Shown one piece after another: positions 57,408 to 64,000 of a stretch of DNA of 64,000 nucleotides. Position numbers and translations under genes: made by a program. Every line of letters starts with the position of its first letter. Within the stretch, counting starts at the first letter, position 1. The notes under the pieces were generated by a model that saw only the letters and a program-made list of their open reading frames with translations, was not told the DNA's origin and did no database searches. The DNA comes from Streptomyces gilvus (GTDB lineage Bacteria; Actinomycetota; Actinomycetes; Streptomycetales; Streptomycetaceae), in NCBI RefSeq assembly GCF_022513565.1, contig NZ_JAKWBE010000030.1:42682-106681 (forward strand), written 5' to 3'.

Positions 57408-57806
57408 TCAGTCCTCGATCAAGGCGATGGCGTTGATCTCGATCAGGTAGTCCTTGTTCACGAACTTCGAGACCTCGACCATCGTGGAAGCGGGTGCGAC
57501 GCCGGTGAAGTACTGCCGGCGGACGGCGTGGATCGCGTCGAAGTCCTCCATGTTGCGGACGTAGACGTCGACCCGGGCGATGTCATCGAGGGTGCCGCCG
57601 GCCGCCTCGACGGCGGCGCGCAGGTTCTCGCACACCTGGTGGGTCTGGGCGGTGATGTCGCCGACGCCGGTGACGCCGCCGTCCTTGTTGCGGGCGGTCA
57701 TGCCGGAGACGAACACCAGCCGGCCCTGGGCGCGCGACTGGGTGGCCTGGGCGAAGTGACCGTTGGGCGGGGCGAGTTGGGGGGAGACGATTTCCTGCTT
57801 GGGCAT
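57408..57806 (-). CDS. RidA-family (Rid/YER057c) enamine/imine deaminase
   Basis: A 132-residue RidA-fold protein, a trimer by family, which hydrolyses enamine or imine intermediates; some members deaminate 2-aminomuconate. Blocks: GRLVFVSGMTARNKDGGV, QTHQVCENLRAAVEAAGGTL, DIARVDVYVRNMEDFDAIHA, and STMVEVSKFVNKDYLIEINA; the usual catalytic Arg region is here replaced by SxFVNKDYLIEI. Its presence in a ring-cleavage-type operon suggests a nitrogen-containing intermediate. Confidence 0.9.
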   Translation of the reverse strand: MPKQEIVSPQLAPPNGHFAQATQSRAQGRLVFVSGMTARNKDGGVTGVGDITAQTHQVCENLRAAVEAAGGTLDDIARVDVYVRNMEDFDAIHAVRRQYFTGVAPASTMVEVSKFVNKDYLIEINAIALIED

Positions 57807-57815
57807 GGCGCGGTC

Positions 57816-58355
57816 CTATCGGGCGTCGTCGGGGCTGCTGTACCAGTCGGGCTGGGTGGGGTAGTGGGGGCCGTCGTAGACCTCCAGGAGGATGGACTCC
57901 TCCTCGGCGAGGGTCGGGCCGTGCAGGCTGCCCTTGGGGTTCCAGTAGAAGGAGCCCTCGGTGAGGGTCAGCCCCGTCGGCAGGTAGGTGTAACGGCCCT
58001 TGAGGCAGAACATGAACTGGTTCGAGGCGTGGGAATGGCGCGAGGGGATGCCGGACCCCTTCTGGAAGCGCACCAGGGAGATGGAGGCGCCGGTCTCCTC
58101 GTTGCGCCACAGGGCCTTGTGGGTCAGACCCTCCAGGGTCTTGTCCAGCCACTCCAGGTCCTGGGTCTGCAGGAGGATCTCGCGGAAGCGGAAGAGCGCC
58201 GAGCCGTCCGGCCCCTTCACCGCCTGCTCGCGGGAGCGGTCGGGGCCCTCGCCGCCGTAGGCGGCGGGCTCGGACAGGTTCTCGGCCCACTCCTCGGCCG
58301 AGACGGCTTCGGGACGCGGTGGCGCGGGGATCAGTCCGGGTGCGAGGTCAGTCAT
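57816..58355 (-). CDS. Cupin-domain protein, possible dioxygenase
   Basis: A 179-residue protein with one C-terminal cupin. Metal motif: GIPSRHSHASNQFMFCLKGR (HxH then Gln or Glu region) and FYWNPKGSLHGPTL (later His). The N-terminal third is helical (SAEEWAENLSEPAAYGGEG). It may be a ring-cleaving or hydroxylating dioxygenase, or an isomerase. Its ATG overlaps the end of the second cupin gene by eight bases. Confidence 0.85.
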   Translation of the reverse strand: MTDLAPGLIPAPPRPEAVSAEEWAENLSEPAAYGGEGPDRSREQAVKGPDGSALFRFREILLQTQDLEWLDKTLEGLTHKALWRNEETGASISLVRFQKGSGIPSRHSHASNQFMFCLKGRYTYLPTGLTLTEGSFYWNPKGSLHGPTLAEEESILLEVYDGPHYPTQPDWYSSPDDAR

Positions 58356-58719
58356 GGGTGTGCTCCTGCTTGTCGTCCCGGGCGTTTTCGCCGAGTACCT
58401 TCAGCTCGACCAGTCGGCTGCGGTAGCGGGATGTGCCGCGGTTGGTGAGCATGTGGATCTCGCCCGGCTCGCGGTACACGACCCCGCCGGCCGCTTCGTG
58501 GACCAGCCGGGGCTCACCGCCGGCCAGGGCGTCGATGCGGTTGTCGGCCGCTTCGAGGGCGATGACGAGATACGGGTTGAGGTGCTGGTGCCAGGGCTGG
58601 TTGGCGCCCGGCTCCAGGGTGATCTCCCAGACTCGTACATGCTCGTTCTCGAAGACGATCTCCTGGCCGACGGGGGCCAGTTCGATCTTCGTGCCGTCGG
58701 GGGCGAGGGCGGTGGTCAT
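58348..58719 (-). CDS. Small single-cupin protein
   Basis: A 123-residue cupin. Motif 1 region: LEPGANQPWHQHLNPYLVIA (HxH), motif 2 GGVVYREPGEIHMLTNRG with a His. ATG 58719 has AGGAG ten bases away. It overlaps the next cupin gene, so both are probably made together, perhaps as partners in a dioxygenase step. Confidence 0.85.
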   Translation of the reverse strand: MTTALAPDGTKIELAPVGQEIVFENEHVRVWEITLEPGANQPWHQHLNPYLVIALEAADNRIDALAGGEPRLVHEAAGGVVYREPGEIHMLTNRGTSRYRSRLVELKVLGENARDDKQEHTHD

Positions 58720-58743
58720 GGTGGGATGACTCCTCACTGGTCG

Positions 58744-60345
58744 TCAGACGCGGGGCACGGGACGGCCCGTGATCCGCCCGTAGAGCTCCGCCGCCCGGTC
58801 GTGGCCGTCGCCGGGCACGTAGGGGACGATGGCGGCGACATGGCCGTCGGGGCGGAGCAGGACGAGGGTGTCGTCGGCGACGCCGAAGCGCCGCCGGACC
58901 CGCTCGCCGGGGTCGAAGAGCGCCCGGTCGCGCAGCCCGGAGTCGTGCGGCGCGTCCCAGCGGCTGACCGCGTAGTGGCGCAGCGCCGGGGAGTTCTGCG
59001 CCGGGACGGCGGGGCGGCGGCGGGTGTCGGTGAAGTACAAGGCCACGAAGGCGTCGGCCGCCAGATCGTGCAGGTACACCTGTCCCTCCGGCCCGAACAG
59101 GGGCAGGTCGGGCGCGCGGTCGCCGGGCGCGACCGGGACCGGCCGGTCACCGGTCTTGACCATGGACCAGTCGCCGGAGCCGTCCACGTCCAGGCGGACG
59201 CCCAGCAGCGCCCGGGTGAAGGCGTTGCCCCAGTTCCCGTCGGTCATGGCTTCCAGGGCGCCGCCCCGGCGGTCCATGTAGGCGCGGGCGGCCTCCGCCA
59301 TCTCGCCGCTGCCCTGGATCGCGAGGGGCGCCTGTTCCTTCTCGTACGCGGTGAGCAGTGACTCGTCTGCCCAGCCGCGCCGCACCCAGGCCAGCCGCCA
59401 GGGCAGGTTGGACGCGTCCAGGACGCCGGTGTTCAGACCGAGCGCCCACATCGGGGTGATCAGGTGGGCGGCGTCGCCCATCAGGAAGACCCGGCCGTCG
59501 CTCCAGCGGTCGGCGACGCGGTGGTGGACGGTGTAGATGTTGGTGCCGAGGATCTCCAGGTCCTCGACCTCGCCGATGAACCGGCGTGCCTTGGCGGCGA
59601 GTTCGTGCCGGTCGGGCTCCGGGCGGCCGGGGGCCAGCGGGTACAGGAAGCGCCAGCAGTGCGGCTGACGCACCAGGATCATCCACTCCTCGGGGTCGCC
59701 GAAGTACGCGAGGTAGGGGTAGTCGCGGGGGCTGTCGACGTCGAGGTCCACCTTCAGGTCGACCAGCATGTAGCGCTCTTCGAGGGTGCGGCCCTCGACG
59801 GTGATGCCCAGGTCCTCGCGCACCTGCGAGCGTCCGCCGTCGCAGGCGAGGAGGTGGCGGGCGCGGAAGGTGCGCTCGCCGCCGGGGGTGGCCAGCCGGA
59901 GTTCCACGTGGTCGTCGTGCTGGGTGAAGCCGGTCAGCCGGTGGCCCATGTGCAGGACGCCGGGTGCCTTCTTCTCCAGTGACGTGCGCAGCACCGGTTC
60001 GAGGTGGTGCTGGGGGATGTTGACGACGAAGGGGAAACGGGTGTCCTCCGTCAGGTCGCCCGTGCGCACGCTGAGCGTCGGGGTGTTGGTGGCGCGGTCG
60101 AGTTCGCCGATCTCGTCGACGCGCAGGGACGCGCCGAGGACCTCGCCCAACGCGCCGTAGCGGTGGAGCACTTCGAGGGTGCGGGTCAGCACCGTGCCGG
60201 CCTTGGTGTCCAGGGACAGCCGGTCGTCCTCCTCGAAGACGACGACGGGGACGCCGTACTGGACGAGTCCGAGGGCGGTGATCAGGCCGATGGGTCCGGC
60301 GCCGATGACGGCGACGGGAAGTTCGTCGATGTCGTACGCGGTCAT
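58744..60345 (-). CDS. FAD-dependent aromatic-ring monooxygenase (MhpA/PHBH type)
   Basis: A 533-residue flavoprotein hydroxylase. FAD motifs: VAVIGAGPIGLITALGLVQY (GxGxxG), the DG motif ACDGGRSQVREDLG, and GRVFLMGDAAHLITPMWALG (GD). The last 150 residues, APDLPLFGPEGQVYLHDLAA onward, form the thioredoxin-like C-terminal domain of phenol- and 3-hydroxyphenylpropionate-type hydroxylases. It would hydroxylate an aromatic ring with NAD(P)H and oxygen. ATG 60345 has AAGGGG eight bases upstream, inside the previous stop; GTG 60354 is also possible. Confidence 0.92.
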   Translation of the reverse strand: MTAYDIDELPVAVIGAGPIGLITALGLVQYGVPVVVFEEDDRLSLDTKAGTVLTRTLEVLHRYGALGEVLGASLRVDEIGELDRATNTPTLSVRTGDLTEDTRFPFVVNIPQHHLEPVLRTSLEKKAPGVLHMGHRLTGFTQHDDHVELRLATPGGERTFRARHLLACDGGRSQVREDLGITVEGRTLEERYMLVDLKVDLDVDSPRDYPYLAYFGDPEEWMILVRQPHCWRFLYPLAPGRPEPDRHELAAKARRFIGEVEDLEILGTNIYTVHHRVADRWSDGRVFLMGDAAHLITPMWALGLNTGVLDASNLPWRLAWVRRGWADESLLTAYEKEQAPLAIQGSGEMAEAARAYMDRRGGALEAMTDGNWGNAFTRALLGVRLDVDGSGDWSMVKTGDRPVPVAPGDRAPDLPLFGPEGQVYLHDLAADAFVALYFTDTRRRPAVPAQNSPALRHYAVSRWDAPHDSGLRDRALFDPGERVRRRFGVADDTLVLLRPDGHVAAIVPYVPGDGHDRAAELYGRITGRPVPRV

Positions 60346-60350
60346 GAGAC

Positions 60351-61079
60351 TCACCCCTTTCCGAAGGCGCGGTCGCGGGTCAGCGTCGAGCCGGTCATCG
60401 TGGCCGCCTCGGACAGCAGGTAGAGCAGCGGGCCCACGACGTCCTCGGGGGTGCCGATGCCGGTGGTCCGCTCCCAGTGCTCGCGCTCACCGCCCGTCGG
60501 GTTCGCCGCCTGGAACTGCGGGGTGTCGATGACCCCGGGGAAGACGGTGTTGACACGGACGCGGTGTCCGGCGACCTCCGCGGCCAGGGACTTCGCGAAG
60601 GGGATGAGGGCGCCTTTGCTCGCCGCGTACGCGGAGGCCTCGGCACGCCCCATGTGAGCGAGCCCCGAGGCGAAGACGACGATGGCCCCGGACCGCTGTT
60701 CGATCATGTGCGGCAGCACGGCCTGACAGCTCCAGACCACTCCGTCGAGGTTGACGGCGAGGGTGCGGCGCCATTCCTCCGGGCGGGTGTCGACGACCGG
60801 TGTGCGCGGCTGTACGGCGGCACCGGCGACCAGGGCGTCGACGCGGCCGTGCGCGGCCACGATCTTCCCTACGGCGGTCAGGACGGCGTCGCGGTCGGAG
60901 ACATCGGTCCGGTACTGCTCGATGCCCTCGACACCGTCCAGCTCTTCGGCGGGGGAGACGTCCAGGACCGCGACGGTGCCGCCGGCGGCGGCGTAGCCGC
61001 GGGCCAGGGCTGCGCCGATACCGTGGGCGCCGCCGGTGACGACGAGCACCTCACCCGAGGCGTCGAATCGGACTTTCAT
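60351..61079 (-). CDS. SDR-family oxidoreductase
   Basis: A 242-residue SDR with TGGAHGIG, catalytic Ser near FASGLAHMG, YAASK, and VNTVFPGVIDTPQF. The usual NNAG is VAGAAVQ, altered but common. Sits between two flavoprotein genes in the operon. Substrate unknown. Confidence 0.88.
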   Translation of the reverse strand: MKVRFDASGEVLVVTGGAHGIGAALARGYAAAGGTVAVLDVSPAEELDGVEGIEQYRTDVSDRDAVLTAVGKIVAAHGRVDALVAGAAVQPRTPVVDTRPEEWRRTLAVNLDGVVWSCQAVLPHMIEQRSGAIVVFASGLAHMGRAEASAYAASKGALIPFAKSLAAEVAGHRVRVNTVFPGVIDTPQFQAANPTGGEREHWERTTGIGTPEDVVGPLLYLLSEAATMTGSTLTRDRAFGKG

Positions 61080-61106
61080 GATCAGCGGGCTCCTACTGGT
61101 TCCGGG

Positions 61107-62705
61107 TCAACGGCGGCGGCAGCGTCGGCCGTTGTGAATGAGCTGTTGCGCCACCATGTGTCCCGAGCCGCCGCCGAGACCGGGGCCGGGGTGGGTGGAG
61201 GCGCCGATCTGCCACAGCCCGGGAACCGGTGTGGCATGCCGGGCGGCGCCGGGCAGCGGGCGCCACAACAGGTTCTGGTCGAGTTCGGCGCTGCCCCCGT
61301 ACGGGTCGCCGGCCACCGCGTTGGGGTTGTACGAGGCGAGGTCGTCCGGGGTGACGACGTCCCAGGCGAGCACCTTGTCGGCCAGGTCGGGGGCGTGGCG
61401 GGCCACGCGGGCCAGGACCCGCCGGGCATAGCCCTCGGCCAGTTCCTTCGTCCAGCCGCCGGTGGTGTCGAGTTCACCGGCCGCGTCCCCGGTCGGCACG
61501 TAGGGCACCTCCTGCAGTTGCAGCCAGAGGGCGGCCCCGCCCGGGGGGACGCGCGTGGGGTCGAGGACGTGCTGCTGGCCGACGACGACCGTGGGGCGGC
61601 GCGGCAGCAGTCCCGCCTCCGCCTCCGCGCACGCGATCCCGGTGCTCGCCGATCCGTCGCTCAGGTGCACCAGGGGCACGTCGGCCAGCCGGTCGTCGTT
61701 CCAGGTGGGCGGGGCGGAGAGGGCGACGTGGATCTGCATCGCCGCGCGCCCGTACCTAAAGCGCCGGGCCTGGTCGCGCACGGCGGGCGGGACCTGGGCC
61801 GCCCGCGGCAGCAGGCCGCCGTACAGGGCGCTCGGGGTGACCGAGGCGAGGACGGCGCGGCGGGCATGAACGGTCTCGCCGCCGCAGATGACACCGGTGA
61901 CCTTGCCGTCGGTGAGGAGCAGCCGCTCGACGGGCTGTCCGGTGCGGATGTCGACGCGCAGTTCGCGCAACAGCGCCTCGAAGGCCCCGACGAGGTTCTC
62001 GGCGCCGCCCGCGACCACCGGCAGACCGAAGCCGTGCATGGTGGCGGCGAACAGGGGGATCATCAGGCCCCCGGAGGCATGGTCGGGCGACAGCCCGCCG
62101 TGCAGGAGCCAGGGCGCCCACAGCAGGTCCGTCTCGTCGCCGCGGAAGGTGCTGCGGCAGTACGACCGGGCGCTGGTGAGGGTGGCGCGCAGCCACTCCT
62201 CGCTGCCGCTGAGCCGTTCCTGACGCAGCAGCCGCAGCACGTGCTTCAGCATCCGGCGCGAGCGCAACTCGCCGCCCATGAAGCCGCCGATGGCGTCGGC
62301 GTTGTCGAAGAACCGCCCCAGCATGGCCTGGTAGGCGTCCCGGTCCTCGGCGTGCGCGAACGCCTCCACCGTGACGGCCGGATCGCGGTGGGCGAGGACG
62401 ACACGGCCGTCGTCGGCGACGGTGCCGGAGAAGTACCCGTCCGTGTTGCGGTACTCCAGGCCGTGGCGGTGCAACTCCTCGCCGAGGGTGGCGTAGGCGC
62501 CGCCGGAGACGAACAGGGGGTGCCAGGAGGAGTAGGTGTCGTGCAGGTAGCCCGGCAGGGTGCGCTGCTCGGTGGCGATGAAGCCGCCCAGCCGGTCGTT
62601 GCGCTCCACCAGGGCCACCGACCAGCCGGCCCTTGCCAGTTCGGCGGCGGCGACCAGGCCGTTCACACCGGAACCGACGACCACTGCGTCGACCGTACGG
62701 GTCAT
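61107..62705 (-). CDS. Phytoene-desaturase-like FAD-dependent oxidoreductase
   Basis: A 532-residue NAD(P)/FAD amino-oxidase-fold protein (CrtI-like). FAD start: VDAVVVGSGVNGLVAAAELA, RAGWSVALVERNDRLGGFIA. The middle HLLF-like region is MIPLFAATMHGFGLPVVAGG, and the C-terminus is LWQIGASTHPGPGLGGGSGH. Members outside carotenoid clusters often dehydrogenate other isoprenoids or unknown substrates. No phytoene synthase is near, so I do not call it a carotenoid enzyme. ATG 62705 has GAGGAG. Confidence 0.9.
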   Translation of the reverse strand: MTRTVDAVVVGSGVNGLVAAAELARAGWSVALVERNDRLGGFIATEQRTLPGYLHDTYSSWHPLFVSGGAYATLGEELHRHGLEYRNTDGYFSGTVADDGRVVLAHRDPAVTVEAFAHAEDRDAYQAMLGRFFDNADAIGGFMGGELRSRRMLKHVLRLLRQERLSGSEEWLRATLTSARSYCRSTFRGDETDLLWAPWLLHGGLSPDHASGGLMIPLFAATMHGFGLPVVAGGAENLVGAFEALLRELRVDIRTGQPVERLLLTDGKVTGVICGGETVHARRAVLASVTPSALYGGLLPRAAQVPPAVRDQARRFRYGRAAMQIHVALSAPPTWNDDRLADVPLVHLSDGSASTGIACAEAEAGLLPRRPTVVVGQQHVLDPTRVPPGGAALWLQLQEVPYVPTGDAAGELDTTGGWTKELAEGYARRVLARVARHAPDLADKVLAWDVVTPDDLASYNPNAVAGDPYGGSAELDQNLLWRPLPGAARHATPVPGLWQIGASTHPGPGLGGGSGHMVAQQLIHNGRRCRRR

Positions 62706-62740
62706 GGACACTCCTCGGACTTGTCGTTCGGTGAGGCTGC

Positions 62741-63799
62741 TCAACAGGGGACGCCCAGGGCGATGCCCAGCGTCTCGGCGGTCTTCTGCAGGGCCTCGAG
62801 GACGCTGGCGTCGAGCGGTACGCCCGTGTCGCGTGCGGCGGCCTGGCGCTCGGCCTCCAACTGGCCAGGAAGCAGCAGCCGTTCGGTGCCCGGAGCCTTC
62901 GGCGAGCTGGTGATCTGGTCGGTGAGCGCGGCGACGCGGTGCGCGAAGGCGTTCTTGTCGCCGAACGCGGAGACGTCCAGCGCGAGGAAGAAGTGCGCGC
63001 AGTCGTTCGGCGTCGCGGTGTCCGCGTACAGGCCGTTGACCCCGCTTCCGAAGCCGCCGCCGGAGAGCACGCCGGTCAGCACGTCGACCACGAGGGCCAG
63101 GCCGTATCCCTTGTGCCCCGCCGCGGGCAGCAGCAGACCGGCGAGGGCGGCCTCGGCGTCCGTGGTCGGCGTGCCCGCCGCGTCGGTGGCCCAGGTCGGC
63201 GGGATGGCACGGCCCTCCTGGGCCGCGAGCCGGATCTTGCCCAGCGCGGCCTCCGAGAGGGCCATGTCGAGCAGGACCGGCTCCCCGTCCATGGTCGGGA
63301 TGCCGAAGGCCAGGGGGTTGTTGCCCACGACGGCGGCCGCTCCCCCCGGGGCCGGCATCAGCGGGCGGGTGTTGGCCGCGGCGATGCCGACGCAGCCGGC
63401 GGCCGCGGCGGCGCGGGCGTAGCGGTAGGCGCCGCCGAAGTGGAAGGCCCGGCGCACGGTCACCGCTCCGATGCCGTAGGTGCGGGCCTTGTCGATGGCC
63501 AGGTCCATCGCCTGGTCGCCGGTGAGCTGACCGAGGGCGTGCCGGGCGTCCAGCACGGCGATCGCACCCGCGTCCACGACGACCTCGGCGTTCTCGTGGG
63601 TGCTCACCGACCCCTTGCGGAGCCGCTCGACGTACATCGGCACCAGCAGCACACCGTGCGAGGGGGTGCCGCGCAGGTCCGCTTCGACCAGGCTCTCGGC
63701 CACGACCGACGCGGCGCGCGGGGAGAGACCCGCGGCGGCGAAGACCGTGCTGACGGCTTCGGCCAGCCATTCGGGCGAGACGGTAATGCGATCGCTCAT
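62741..63799 (-). CDS. Ldh2-family (malate/L-lactate/ureidoglycolate-type) dehydrogenase
   Basis: A 352-residue NAD(P)-dependent dehydrogenase of the Ldh_2 fold. Blocks: DLRGTPSHGVLLVPMYVERL with the catalytic His, FHFGGAYRYARAAAAAGCVG, NNPLAFGIPTMDGEPVLLDM, and GHKGYGLALVVDVLTGVLSG. It reduces or oxidises 2-keto/2-hydroxy acids or imines. ATG 63799 has GGAG seven bases upstream; an in-frame GTG lies at 63814. First gene of the visible operon. Confidence 0.9.
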   Translation of the reverse strand: MSDRITVSPEWLAEAVSTVFAAAGLSPRAASVVAESLVEADLRGTPSHGVLLVPMYVERLRKGSVSTHENAEVVVDAGAIAVLDARHALGQLTGDQAMDLAIDKARTYGIGAVTVRRAFHFGGAYRYARAAAAAGCVGIAAANTRPLMPAPGGAAAVVGNNPLAFGIPTMDGEPVLLDMALSEAALGKIRLAAQEGRAIPPTWATDAAGTPTTDAEAALAGLLLPAAGHKGYGLALVVDVLTGVLSGGGFGSGVNGLYADTATPNDCAHFFLALDVSAFGDKNAFAHRVAALTDQITSSPKAPGTERLLLPGQLEAERQAAARDTGVPLDASVLEALQKTAETLGIALGVPC

Positions 63800-64000
63800 T
63801 CGGGATCTCCACACGGTGGCTGACGTTCGAAATCACAGGGCCGCGGGTGCAACCTGCGGGCGGCCGTGAAGCTGCCAAGAAATTACGGGCGCGGGAATTC
63901 ACTCGCTATCCGCAGAACGCGGTCCGCAGTCCACTTTCCGCTGGTTCGTTATCCGGACAGCGCGGTGCGCATGTCGGCTGGTGGGAATCCCTGGCGCTTC
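63800..64000. promoter_or_regulatory. Upstream region of the leftward catabolic operon
   Basis: The last 200 bases of the window hold no gene that I can see. A/T-richer patches at about 63875-63905 (AAGAAATTACGG, GGAATTCACTCG) are the best place for the operon promoter. TATCCG occurs at 63908 and again near 63951, a possible direct repeat, but I would not call an operator from that. Confidence 0.3.

Noticed and set aside
61107..62705. Carotenoid biosynthesis cluster
   Set aside because: Only a CrtI-like fold is present; no phytoene synthase, GGPP synthase or cyclase lies nearby.
60477..63422. 981-residue plus-strand open frame
   Set aside because: It runs antisense across the SDR, CrtI-like and Ldh2 genes, each with clear catalytic motifs on the minus strand.
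1..64000. tRNA, rRNA or CRISPR array
   Set aside because: I scanned for tRNA-like cloverleaf ends, rRNA-conserved words and regularly spaced short repeats, and saw none. The repeats at 37681 are irregular and too few for CRISPR.

Overview
The window is high-GC actinomycete DNA, almost certainly from Streptomyces. The signs are strong G/C bias at third codon positions, large LuxR-family (LAL) and AfsR/SARP regulators, Tat and lipoprotein signal peptides, sugar ABC transporters with no ATPase of their own, leaderless promoters, and a Tap-like/Tpg-like telomere gene pair. That pair, together with many half-deleted genes, suggests a chromosome arm or a linear replicon; this is inference.

Layout. 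1-5.6 kb: a secreted GH31 glycosidase cut by the window edge, relics of a SIS isomerase and a sugar permease, an AgaR/DeoR-type regulator, and an expansin-like gene with a probable frameshift. 5.8-13.3 kb: an alpha/beta hydrolase-SDR pair, a hydrolase relic and two very large LAL regulators. 13.5-20.5 kb: a secreted protein of unknown role, a beta-lactamase-family lipoprotein, a small secreted protein, an AfsR-type regulator and a flavin-protein relic. 20.6-23.2 kb: a cassette of a small HTH regulator, a Tap-like protein and a Tpg-like protein. The Tap-like protein carries what look like the three palm motifs of protein-primed family B DNA polymerases, with one catalytic Asp lost. 23.2-29.8 kb: serpin, transposase relic, DUF4406-like protein, polysaccharide deacetylase, MBL hydrolase, VOC protein, TetR plus luciferase-like oxidoreductase, and a P450 relic.

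29.9-37.6 kb: a complete mycofactocin locus, mftABCDEF on the minus strand, mftG divergent from it and mftR convergent with mftG. The mftA precursor ends in the expected IDGMCGVY core.

37.9-51.4 kb: an L-fucoside utilisation locus. From a shared regulatory region near 44.3-44.6 kb, a LacI regulator, a sugar-binding lipoprotein, two permeases and a GH95 alpha-L-fucosidase run rightwards. A redoxin-like protein, a secreted parallel beta-helix/ricin-lectin protein, L-fuconate dehydratase, an SDR and an aldo/keto reductase run leftwards. Together they would release fucose, import it, and oxidise it by the non-phosphorylated route. The lactonase and the final cleavage enzyme are not seen next to them. 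Two copies of TTTACCGGTCAAA flank the divergent promoter.

51.5-55.3 kb: gene relics around a TetR-azoreductase pair with two strong operator palindromes, and a methyltransferase. 55.3-63.8 kb: a tightly packed minus-strand operon (Ldh2-type dehydrogenase, phytoene-desaturase-like flavoprotein, SDR, FAD monooxygenase, two cupins, RidA, FAH hydrolase, XdhC-like protein) that looks like a catabolic pathway for an aromatic or nitrogen-containing ring compound whose substrate I cannot name.
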